Of a stretch of 64,000 nucleotides of DNA, positions 43,026 to 54,116 are shown piece by piece; positions within the stretch are counted from its first letter, which is position 1, and every line of letters starts with the position of its first letter. Origin of the DNA: Tolypocladium sp. Sup5 PDA-1 (Eukaryota > Ascomycota > Sordariomycetes > Hypocreales > Ophiocordycipitaceae); the NCBI GenBank assembly GCA_000750105.3, contig JPHH03000056.1, positions 62,001 through 126,000 on the forward strand, written 5' to 3'. The position numbers and the translations under genes were made by a program. The notes below the pieces were generated by a model, which was not told where the DNA came from, did not search any database, and saw nothing but the letters and a program-made list of their open reading frames with translations.

Positions 43026-46000
43026 CTTTCTTCTTCTCCGGCTACAGAAACTTGATACAACAGCAAGAAGGGAGAGAACGCAACGACAAGTTGCTGCTTC
43101 TTCTCAGCGCCAACTATCGCGAGGGTCGAACGCCCAGAGAAAAGATGGTGCGCCGGCCGCCTTGTTATACTCGTGTCCGCCGAGCCTGGGGATGCAGATC
43201 TCCACCGCCTGCAGCCAGCTCGGGCTGTTGCCGGTAGATGGCACTCCCATGCCCATGCCCATGACCCATCGGAGCCGAACACAACCGCGCGTGATGGTAC
43301 GGAGTAGGTAGTGTTCATGTGCGGGCGCTGTTGGCTCGCTCGCCGCCCCAGGTCACGCCAAGCCAGAGGTCATGGGCGGCCCATCACCTGCAAAGGGACC
43401 CTGACACGGTGAGGGGACCATGTTTGGAGTCTTGGAGGCGTCGCGGTGCGAGATCGCCAAGGGGACCTTCTCGAAGAGTGCAGTCCGCCTAACCAGCCCA
43501 GCTCAAGACCAGGCCTTCCCCTGCCCTGCCAGGCTGTCCGTCCCCAACTCTTTCATCCGCCGTGGCTTTGCGCCTGGGGAATACGAGTACTAGAGCACAG
43601 CGGAGGGGCTCGTCTGGAAGAGGATGGTGGCATTCCAGGCGCGTGTGGCACACCTTCCAGAAGAGGCAATAGTCGGGCTGCGGGCCCGGGCTCGGCCCCA
43701 CTCCAGCGGCGCCGACCACCGGACCCCCCTCCCGGATCCTGGGATCCGAATCTTGCAATCTTCGTCAATCCAGTCCGTAGCTCACGCATCCATTGCATGA
43801 TGCCACAACTATCGATGTCCAGTTGAGCCGCGATAAGGCGAGCTGCCTGTCTAGGGCGACCACCCCACGTCTGCATGTGGGGGACGAGCTGTTGCCCACA
43901 TCGACTCGGCGCGCACTCACTCTTCCGTGGGGGATTCGAGGTTGTCTGCACCAACCTCGCTACAGGTTAGCACGGGCAATTGCTTGTAGTGCGTGGTCGT
44001 AGCGTTTCGCCAGCAGAGGCTGGGTGGTCCATAGAGCACAATCAAGGTCCAGTGCATTCAGCGTGCAAACACATGGAGCATGAAAGGAGGCCGCTTGGGG
44101 CCAGACAGCACCAAGTACTCCGTACATAGTACGGACGCTTCGTGTTGATGGAGAACCCTGAGAGCTGGTCGGCCACGGTAGATCTGCACCACCCGCTCAG
44201 CCCTCCAAGTCAGCCTCTCTTCCACGGCGTGCCCATCGGCCGACTGCCCCTGTTGCGGCTTGCATTAAATGCATGCATCTAACCAGAACCTGCTTGTGGC
44301 TTCAGGAACCACGGTTCTGGTGTGGCTTACTCCCTACTTCATCTAGCAACCCTGTCTCTTTGGGAGCATAACCACAACCACAACCACTGTTCAACTTCCG
44401 ACGATTGCCGCCGTCCAGCTCGAAGCCATGCTCGACTCGACCAATTCGACTCGCCAATGGCCAACGCAGTCTACTGGGCATCGGGGAGCGTCCCCGGCAG
44501 CAGAGCTGCACGGAGATGAGTGAGGGGTTGATCGGCTCAGCTACGGAGGGACCTTTTGTTCGCTTCCCCAGCTCTGGGGGATCCAGAACGCACACCCAAA
44601 CTGCGGAGAGGTGCGGAGCAGCGATTGGGGAAGGAGACTGACGTGCATCCAGATAAGCTCATCTGGCGAACCTTGCGGATCGCGACGAGATAGATCACAA
44701 GCACAGCTGGACTGGCCTGTTTTAATCCTATCGTTGGCTTCACGTGCATACACGGATGCGTTGTTCTGCTTGTTGGCGAGAAAGGCCGTTGGGTCTGGCG
44801 AACACACCGACCAAGTCAGGTAATCGCCCAGGTCCAACAGCATATGCATCCCCATCCCATAGTTGGTGAAGGCTGCGGCCGGGTCACTTGCAGGGATAAA
44901 TCCAATCAAGAGGCACGCGCGGAATTTCGTACACTAATTAGCTTATAATAGAAGTCCTGGCCATTTCTCTCTCTACGCAGAGCTGCCTCACATACGGAGT
45001 ACGTCACTGCCCAACATCCTCCCGTTGGTGGACGACACTTATCCAGACCGCCGATATGGGGGGCGCGGCGGGTACGACGCCGTTTCTTTTACCGGCTCTG
45101 TGACCGGACAGGCTTACTTCGAAGCCTTGGCACGCATGACAACGGGAGCAGGTGATGTGATGGCCTCGATGGTGTTGTTCGGTTGGTACGGCTGAGTCGC
45201 TGGAGAAAGGTGCCAATTATTTGGATGCGCGGGCTGAACACAGGCCGGCGGTGGCTGGTCCGAAGAGGGTCATCGTCAAAGCGGTTATGCGAGGTCTATC
45301 GAGAATGTAGGAGTGAATGATGTGCAAATTTATGGTGTTTTAAGTGACCGCATCGAGTACACGGGGGGCGTGGGTTTCGCATGGTCGGTCTGTGTGCCGA
45401 GGATCCGCGGTCCCACGGTCCTTTGGGGGGTCCGTCCAAAACGCAACATCACGAACTGATTTGGGACTGGCAAGTTTCTACAGCGGCTGACGGCTAATGT
45501 GACAGCACGGGACCTTCTGGGGCGGACGGGGCGGTGCGACACGCAGTGCGGCGGTGTTGCTTGGCTTTGTGTCCGTTGAAGATCTACGTTCGCCTCCCTT
45601 GCCTCTCCACGTGGCGGATGCGCTTCAACGTCGATCTTGGCTCTGGCGAAGAACGAACTTGTACTTGCGTGCAAGCCACTGCATCAAATGGTATCGCTTA
45701 GCTGTCGATCACCACGCGGGAACTGGACATGACAATTGACCGAAAACGAGAACAAAGGACCACAACTCTTGTGTTATTGATGCCAGTTCCTTTGTCCCAA
45801 CTGGACGAATTGCACTGTCCTGAACCCCGTCTTGCCCGTCAAGTGACCTTGGGAACCATCAATTTCGCTCACGTGCGACTTGCTGCGCATTTTTAAGACT
45901 TGGGATTTGCTACCTAAGGAGCTGCTCAGACGTTCGGCACATATCTTCTTGTCTCTTCTTGTCAAGTGTCAACTGCCGCAACTCTTTGACGTGATCAGAG

Positions 46001-49000
46001 GCCCGGTCCGAATATGCAACCACTCGCTGCAACAGCGCCGCGCTTGAACTAGAAATTACAGACAACTGCCGGCTTAGAGTGGGAATCAGTCTTGGGGCGC
46101 GCTGTTTCGGTGTTCATGTTTGCATGCTGCCTCGACGTTGCCGAGTTGGCCGAGGGCATAACTAACAGTGAAGGACAGGACTGCCACGGCCCATCTCGCA
46201 GATGAATGCTCCACAACTTCAAACAAATGAGCAAGTTGTTGTTTGTGGTCAACGGTCAACCGGTCATTGAAGCACGCGAGTCCTCGTCACGCGGCTTCTC
46301 CTAAGGTAGCGTTGGCATGCCAGTACCGAATCGTTGGCAACTTCAATTGCTCAGAGCCCTTTCGTCGGGCGGTGAGAAAATGTCTGCATGAAATATCACA
46401 CAGAGGGGCGCAGTTGCATTAAACCTTGTAGTTGAGTTCACAGAGCTTCGCGTGCGAGGTGTTGTTTCCACTCGTACCACGGCAAACTCTTGCCGGCACG
46501 GGCAGCTATCAATGATCTCCAATACTCGCTCAAGAATCTGCCAACTAAATCATTCCATCGAGGGAGCCTAATACATCTAAATCGGAACCGGGAGCTATTG
46601 GCATTGTGGGGGTGGTCTGATGGTTTGGTTCGAGGTCGAGATGGGACGAACGAAGTCGCTGCACAAACAACACATTCCAACTCTTCTATTGTCCCAACTT
46701 CAATAACCATTGTTAACTCACAAGATATCCTCGCGGTTCGGAACATCACCCATTGGCAGTCATGCCTTTGAGTGACTGCAGCTCCGATTGTAACTCACTG
46801 ACGGCAGGCAGCAACTGCCACTGTTACAAACAGCCTTGGAAGAGCTGATTCACTGTCCAGTTTTCCGTGAATTCACTGCACAATTCCGTCTACATAAAGC
46901 GCGCCTTCCGCCCTCTCGTCCTCTTCTTTTACTTCTCTCCATTCTCATCTTGCTTTTCATAAAGCTACAGCTACTGCTGCAGCTATCATCCAGTCGTTCT
47001 ACATTGGCTATTTCCCATTTTACCACATGGACCCGTCCCTCCAGACAGGAGGAGCTCGAGATAGAGCTTTGAAGGCAGTCCGAAAGTGAAGGCAACAGTA
47101 CCGGCCCAACAGACAGCGGTTTTAGAGCTCGCTGGTGAAAGCTTCCTTCTGCCTCCTGATAACGCCTCACCTGGGGCGGACGGCCGAGTGATATCGATGA
47201 GATCATGAGACAACATCGCCGGCCAAGCCTGCGACCTCACTACTAGGCCTCCCTCTGCTGTCCACGGCGTGTCTCGTCCAGGTCAACGGCAGCATAAAGT
47301 CTGGTTACGCCTCTTTCGTCTAGGGTCACGGTACACTAGCCCGGCGCCCTGGATATTGATACTCACCCCCGCCATTCGGTCATCAGCTCGCCACCTTGCC
47401 CAGCTTCTCCCGAGGCCGCCGTTCCCATTCTACTGCCTTTGCTGCGCCCATGCAATGCCCCGGTAAATGAGACGAAGAGCAAGGGGGCAGATCAACGCCC
47501 CCTCCCCTGTGTAGCCTCGCCAAGGGTACGCATTCTGTCCCCCTCGGCTCCGACTATGTACTCTCTGGCTAACCTCTCGCAGAACCTCGTTCCCAGCAAT
47601 CGAACTCCCGCCAATGATGATGGCCGCTGAGAACATCGCCTTGACGCACAGTAGGCTCAACTACTTCTAGAGCCAGAACAGGGCATGCAGCCATCGCCTA
47701 CGGCCTGTGAAGCCAGCGTGAGCAACCTGCTTGGGTACTTCGTCTCCTCCTCGACTCCCGCTTCAGCTGCTCCAAGCTCTGCTCTAGCTCACGATCGAGA
47801 CGGACACTTCCCAGTCGCCTACCAAGACTCGACGCCGCTGGCAAAGCTACCAATGTCCCAGCAAGCCTAAGACGTCAGGCTGAGTAGGAAAAGCCGGGCA
47901 ACATGCCTTTTCTGAGGGAGGCAGATCCGTCTAGTACAGTCCAGTACGCGCCACCGTCAGCCGACGCTGTGCTCCCTGCGAACGCCGGTGCTACGGCTGG
48001 GATCCGAGCTTGAATACATCGTCGTCAATGCTCCCTCCCCTGAAAGGTTCCGCGTCGACTTTGGCGTATTCTGAGAGGTGAACCACCTATCGACCGCAAC
48101 TTGGGGTTGCAACTCCGGGATGAGACAGTGCATTCTCTCTCCACCAGGGTGTTTTGCAAAGGCACCCGCTTACCAGGCACCTACCAGGCAGGCTCCCGCC
48201 AGCCCGATGGTCATCTTCCTGCCACCCGGTCTCTCGGCAGTCACAACAGTTATCCGATTGCCGGGCCCGGGACCAGGGAGATAGCAACAACAGGCCGATG
48301 GGGCCTGGCATCCACGTCACGGCCGTGGCGGTGCCAAAGGAACGCGCAGCTGACCCGGCGGCGCGCCTCGGGCTTTACGACACTCCCTGACCTGCGGGGA
48401 CATCGACGAATTCGACCACGTCCGCCCTGACGTCGGCGATCTGCAACCTCGGGGAGGAGCGGCTGCACCAGACATACCCATCATAGTAGATGGCGACGTA
48501 TAACCGCCAACTACGCTTTACACTCTCGTGCTCATCGGAGTCAAACTCGCGTTGAAAAGCGCGATGACCGGTATGAGGCGTTGAAGATTGTTTGCGGGCT
48601 TGAATCCGCTGGTTCCAGCCGATGCACGCAATGCATTGGCCGAAACGACTCTTGCGATCCGGTAAGCGCTCCTGATTCCACGGGTATTCTGCTTTGTATT
48701 TGTTTGTTGACTGGGGTTTAGTGTCCCGCCATCATGCAGGGTGATTGTAACGATTTCGTTGCGGTTCTCGAATACCTTCGCAATCTTAACTCCCAGACGT
48801 ATCCGGGAACCTCGGAGCCCGTCTTGTCCGACAAGGGCCAAGAGGCCATGCCCCTGGCCGCCTACCATTTCTCTCTGGCTTTTGTTGCTTGTGAGCGCCG
48901 CCACAAGGTCTCATATAACCTGACTGGAACCGCCAGGTCCATTGCGGGTTACACTCGTACATACATCTCCGTCTGATACCGAAAGACGCAGGCAGATGTT

Positions 49001-49870
49001 AGATCGCCTGCTCCGTCTCGAGCGCCTCATGGTCCCCTGTTGCCGCCGGTTGCGAGGGAACTTCGTCGAGGACCCCTATCACGAGGTCCAAATCACAGCG
49101 GAGGCCTGGGAGGAGCGCTGCGGGCTTGGTGATGGAGGATGTGGGGTTCCTTGCCAATAGGGGCATCGACCTCCCGTACGACTGGGGTCCCTCTGTGAGC
49201 AATGGGCTTCTTAGGCCCGCTTGCGGGTGGCTGGGGGCAACATGGGGACTCGTTTTAATAGAGAAGAGGGAAGTGCTGCAGTTATTCGTTGGTCTGGACA
49301 GAATGAGCAAACCAGTACATTTGGTTCGTGAGTCTGGGACAGAAGAAAGGGGAAACCAATACATAAGTCGTCGAGACTTCGCAGGGAAAGGGGTCATGTA
49401 TTCAAACTCTGTCGTCAACATCGAGGCAGGATTCATCATGGCTGTTTCACAACGTCGCTTTCACACGGTACTCCAGAGCTCTGCAAATAAAAGGGCTAAG
49501 GCACTACCGGTGTTTTCTCCTCGTCTACCTTGACCAAGTCCAACGACCGCCTTCACGACATGTCCACCGCCGGTTTCTGAACACAATTACTTGTTGTACA
49601 TGACTCGTACGGCCGGGCACAGCCAAGAGAGAGCGCGCGAGATTCACACCCCCCAGCACTCTCTCGGTGAAGCTGACCTACACGCCTAAATCTCGCACGA
49701 CTATCCAAGCCCCCCTCCCGGCTTGGAATCTCCGCTGCAGCGTGACGCCTCCTCAGATAAAAGCAAAAAATAATCCCAACATTTCCCTATCCGTACGTAA
49801 ACAGCAGCCCACGACCCAAACTGAAGCAAGCAAAGCGCGAAAGAACGAATGTGCGGCACGGAGAGCCAGA
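43026..49870. other. 6.8-kb gene-poor region with decayed fragments
   Basis: No intact gene is supportable. TACGGAGTA/TACTCCGTA words occur at about 43297, 44115 and 44993. A CT-rich promoter-like stretch at 46905-46970 precedes ATG 47028, which opens only 20 codons. At 47400-48470 several frames carry biased but interrupted coding-like sequence. A possible monooxygenase relic at 48518-48904 is listed separately. The stretch may contain fast-evolving or dead genes that hand translation cannot resolve. Confidence 0.4.
48518..48904 (-). pseudogene. Possible FAD-monooxygenase fragment
   Basis: A minus-strand frame contains RIRLGVKIAKVFENRNEIVTI followed by LHDGG and, after a gap, GIRSAYR and SGFKP. 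The order recalls the middle of salicylate-hydroxylase-like FAD monooxygenases (strand with G-x-K-V, then DG, then G-x-RS). The Rossmann N-terminus and the GD motif are not found in place. The similarity is weak and from memory only. Confidence 0.25.
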
Positions 49871-50758
49871 TTATGCCTCCACGGCCTTGGCCTTCTTCTT
49901 CTGCTCGACCTTGAGTAGCAGGGCGCGGTTGATGTGTGGCAGGACACCACCAAAGGCAATCGTCGCGCGGATCAGCGTATCGAGCTCTTCGTCGCCTCGG
50001 ATGGCGAGCTGCAGGTGGCGCGGGGTGATACGCTTGACCTTGAGGTCCTTGGCGGCGTTCTGCGGAAACGTCAGCATTAGGTGGCGACAGCGAGATGACT
50101 CAGAGAAGAGGGGACGTACGCCTGCCAGCTCGAGGACTTCAGCAGTCAGGTATTCCAGGACGGCGGTAACGTAGACGGCAGCCTTGGCACCGACGCGCAT
50201 CTTGTTCTGGGTGTTTTGCTTGAGGAAACGCTTGACACGGCCGCAGGGGAACTGTTGAAGCAGACGGTTAGCACGATCAGGTCGTCTTTGGGGCATGCGA
50301 TCGAGACGAGTCGGATGACAGATGCTGCGGCGTTTGCGCGCATCGAGTCCGTGTTCCCCGCCAACGAAACACGCGACCACCAGGCAAGCTGGCGACGCAA
50401 GGCCGGGCTCGAAGGCTGGTCGCGCAGACCCGAACTCGATGCAAATCGTCGTGTCCCTCGATCCTCCGCCGTCGTGGGCTGCGATGCCCGCGCGGGAAGA
50501 GTCCATGACGCGTCGAAATCCTCAGCGTGAGGCGCGGCCTGCGCGGCATCGCGGGGCGAGGGCAGTCGAATGCGCGCAAGTCGCGGGAACACGGGAACAT
50601 GGTCTCATCGTCTCTCGTCCAGAATCGCCGTCGGCGGAGCGTCGTCTTACCTGCAGTCCGGCCCTGGCAGAGTGGCTCTGCTGCTTCTTGTGGCCCTCGG
50701 CGCTCGTCTTGCCTCCGGAGCTCTTACCACCAGATGACTTTCCCTTGCCGCCGGGCAT
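49871..50758 (-). CDS. htz1: Histone H2A.Z
   Basis: Exons 50758-50651, 50251-50120 and 50059-49871, all phase 0, give 142 aa. The short basic Gly/Lys tail (MPGGKGKSSGG) leads into SARAGLQFPCGRVKRFLK, then AAVYVTAVLEYLTAEVLELAG, NAAKDLKVKRITPRHLQLAI and GDEELDTLI. The Z-type markers are the VKRITPRHLQLAIRGDEELD segment and GGVLPHIN followed by RALLLK. H2A.Z replaces H2A near promoters and is loaded by the SWR1 complex. The first intron is 399 nt, long for this window, and the second 60 nt. A Cys in the FPCGRV motif replaces the usual Val. Confidence 0.95.
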
Positions 50759-52199
50759 TTTGGCTGATGTTTCGAAGCGGGTGCGCGTGGGAGACTTGAG
50801 GAGTTCGCGATGCAGGGTGCACGTTCCGAGGACGAGGTCGACGAGCGGGACGCGTTGGGGCGATGGGGGGCGGTGATGCTGGTGGGATGTTTAGGTTGTG
50901 TCGAGCTGGGGGGGTGGTGGTGTGGGAACAGCAGAAATTTAGCTTCGAGGAGGCTGCAATGTTGTTGTTTGTCGGGTCGCAGCTGGAGCTCCTGCGCAGG
51001 AACGACAGGTGTCGGCTGGCGCGCAACCGCTGACAGCACCCGTCACCGCTGCACCGCAGGCCTCCTCGGCGCTGTCGCCGCTAAGCTCTAGCGCCCCAGC
51101 TGCCTGTTTTAGGCGGCAGGCGCTGTTTGCGGCGCCTGTTCCGGGCAATTAGGCTTTTGTTGACATCAGTCGCGCCGGAAAAACGCCCATTCCGATCGGA
51201 ACGCGGGTCACCTGAGCCCGGCTCCGGCGGTCGGGATAGACCCCATGTGCAACTCGTGGGCAATCGTCGAGAGAACGAGGCGGCGAGTATCGAGTCGGGT
51301 CGAGGACGGCAGGGCGTGCTCCAAATCTTTCGACGTCGATGTAGAAGAATCTCACCGACGTGCCCTGTGCCTGGAGCCAGTTTAGGGACCTCCAGGGACC
51401 CGAGTTGTTGTTGTGCTTGGCAATATCATCGCCACGCTTCTCAAGTCCATGGCAGCTTGTGCTCAATCAGTGGCTTGTTTCTTGCTCGGGCGAATGCCCA
51501 TTTTCGCTTCCGCTGGAAATGACGTACCTTGGGAGACGCTGTAAGCGAACCTGCGTCGCTGAGCGGCCACGTCCATCGCGGGCGACACGGGCTGCCGATA
51601 TCTCGGGGGCTTGCAGACGTTGTCCGTCATTGTCCAGCAGGCACAGGCATAAGCTAGCGAAACACGGAACCTGGAGCTGGTGTTGACCCGCCGTGGCTGT
51701 GGCCCGTCTACTACATACATGTGGCTTGGAACCTGGATTGTGGCTGTTCCCGCTGGGCCAATCAGCCAGGGCGTCGCTGGACGTGTCAGACCTCCTACAA
51801 CATCACGAGGCGACGAATATATTTGGAAACGAAGCCTCCTCTTTCCCTTTTGTCCGATAACATAAACCACGCACTTGGCAGTTTTCAAGGCCGCGGCCTT
51901 TGTCTACATACCATGTCGCTGTTATATCTACACCCAACGCCCGCCGTTGGAGTTTCCGCCCAGTCTCCGCCCTCCTAACTGTCGCCCACCAAGATGCCTC
52001 ACATGTGCCTTTGTTGCTGCAACGCACCGCCTTGCCTGTCACTTACTCGCTTGGCTTAGTCCAAGTATTTACACGTGCTCCTCGTCCCATGGCTCTGGTA
52101 GAGCAGCCCTTTCACCAACACGGCACAGTGGCTGCCCCAGTCTTCAGCACAAAGACGGCCGCAATGCCTCTTATAGGTCATGGCCAGACATGTGTTGAA
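50759..52199. other. H2A.Z promoter and spacer, no gene seen
   Basis: Open frames on both strands are short or are overlapping shadows with biased composition. No motif was recognised. Confidence 0.45.
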
Positions 52200-53131
52200 A
52201 CCCCCTCAAGGTAAGGGATCGTTCAATGCTGTGCTAATATCCGCGACATTGCCAATAAAGTTGCGTTCGTGGTACCGGACGATTGCAGCATACTCCGACC
52301 CCGTCTGCGATCATGAGCCGACTCCCAGCCCGGATGGGGCTACGTCTTCCCAACCGGACCAGATCCGTTCACAGGAAAAGACGAGATCGTATGCGAGCAC
52401 GGGCAGCTCCCTCAGTTCCTTCCGCGGACCCAGTGGCCCAGTGACGAGCTGGCAGACGAGCTTCAGCGACACAAGTCTGCATTTGGGACACGCATGGTAG
52501 ATTGGGATAACGAGGAGTTCTACCTGAAGCGCTTGTACGGCCGCCGCTGGTTCGTCGTCCCCCGTGCAGTGCGGCCGGCAGCAATGGGGTATGACCGTCT
52601 TTGACCGCGACCTCGGGCGCCTGTACATCTTCGACTGCGGCGAGGACAGCCTCCGCGGCGAGCGCACCCAGAGGTGCACGCTCCGAGTACTTTGCCCCCG
52701 TTGCCAGCACGCAGCCCAGCGCAAAGGACTCGGGGGTGATATACGTCATCTAGCTCTATTTCTACTGCGTGACCAGGTAGGCGAGCGTATGACCGGCAAC
52801 GATGCCCGCATCGACAAGGTCGACATCCGCGTCGAAGACCCAGAGCTCAATTCAAATCACGATTCGAGCGACTTGTATCTCCGCGACTGGATGCCCGACG
52901 ACTGCAAACTCCCTAGCAGTGGGGGCCCGCCGCGGTCGCGTCTTGCGGATGGAGCTGAGGGTCGGGTTCGACGACCACAGGCAGAGGATAGTTGAGAACG
53001 TGGTCATTCCGATCCCTGAGGGTTTCGTCGAGTTTGAGTGCTCGCCGCCTTCGACGGATTCGGGCTGCGACATTGGACGAAGAGGCGGGAAGAGACGCCT
53101 TGTGGTTGCTGTGCCGGGTCGGCTCAAGTGA
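52200..53131 (+). pseudogene. Decayed gene of an uncharacterised fungal family
   Basis: The plus strand at about 52240-52605 reads a long coherent peptide (VAFVVPDDCSILRPRLRS, WGYVFPTGPDPFTGKDEI, RMVDWDNEEFYLKRLYGRRW, FVVPRAVRP) broken by one in-frame TGA at about 52313. It then shifts frame to QWGMTVFDRDLGRLYIFDCG (from about 52580) and later to RMELRVGFDDHRQ (about 52940-53131). Three frames with coding-like text in the right order indicate a gene with at least one stop and two frame changes. The WGMTVFDRDLGRLYIFDC block faintly recalls cysteine-protease folds of the Ulp1 type, but I cannot identify it. Confidence 0.45.
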
Positions 53132-53491
53132 GCAACAAAGCGCACAGGCTTTAGATAGATTTGGATACCCAAGTGAGAACGAGCGAGCCATTAGAATAAC
53201 AAAATACTTTACGAGGTAGTATTTTGCAGCCAGCGACTAACAGTGGCCACCAAGGACTTGTTCGATGTCCAACGAGTTTGGGTCTAGGGTAGCCACGGCG
53301 ATGCATACATGCGTGAGGTTGTTCACGAGACATGTAACATCTCCCAGTTCATTCAAAGGGTGAAAGAAACGATTGAGAGAGCTACTGATGTGCTCTTTAA
53401 AAGCGCATAGGGCAGTTTTCGTGTCATATTCCTCGTCATCGTGCTACTCTCCGATGCCACAACTCATCACCCGCACCGTCCCTGAACATCA

Positions 53492-54116
53492 CTACGAGAG
53501 CCCACACATGCCAAGGACAACATCAGCCAACTGTTCCTCGGCGTTCACATCACCAATGTATCCCAGCTTCCCATACCCAACCCGCGCGAGTGCGACCGCC
53601 GTCTCTCTGGCGTAGGGGGCGGACCCCTGCGTGACGGACCCCTTCACCTTGTACCAAAAGTCTGCGGGCCTGACGTTCTTCACAAACAAGGCCTTTTGGC
53701 AGTACTCTTCCGGTAGCTTCTCCGCCAGGTCCCGGCCGACCACCGCCTGGTTCGGCACTAGAATCTCCCTCGCGTACGAGCCCGGCTCCCACATCAGGCC
53801 CGCGCGAGCGAAGAAGGGCCCCATGTCGCTCGGCACGACGAGGCTGGGGAAACTGCTCGTGAGCACAGCTGTGCCGCCTTGACGGATACTGCAGGACCGC
53901 CTCCCAGACGTGCATGTTGCCGTCGACGGTGAGTGCCTCGTCTGTCACGATGACAGCCGAGGGCGGTGGCTGCGCCGAAAGCAGGCGGATGGCCGGGTTC
54001 CTTGCCTTGACGCGTTGAAGGGCCGCCTTTGATGTGAGCTTTGTGAGGAAGGGGTCGAACATCGGGTCGAGATATTCTTGGTGGTTGAGGGAGACTAAGA
54101 GAATACGGGCAGCCAT
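53492..54116 (-). pseudogene. Conserved fungal protein with a single-base frameshift
   Basis: ATG at 54116-54114 opens MAARILLVSLNHQEY, a PPPSAVIVTDEAL motif and MHVWEAVLQY. At about 53884-53888 the reading must move by one base to continue as GGTAVLTSSFPSLVVPSDMG, PFFARAGLMWEPGSY, KNVRPADFWYKVKGS and AVALARVGYGKLGYIGDVNAEE to the stop at 53492. No intron fits at the junction. The whole resembles an uncharacterised Pezizomycotina protein of about 210 aa with a glutamine-amidotransferase-like (ThuA-like) layout. Either the gene is freshly dead or an extra C in the assembly caused the break. Confidence 0.65.
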
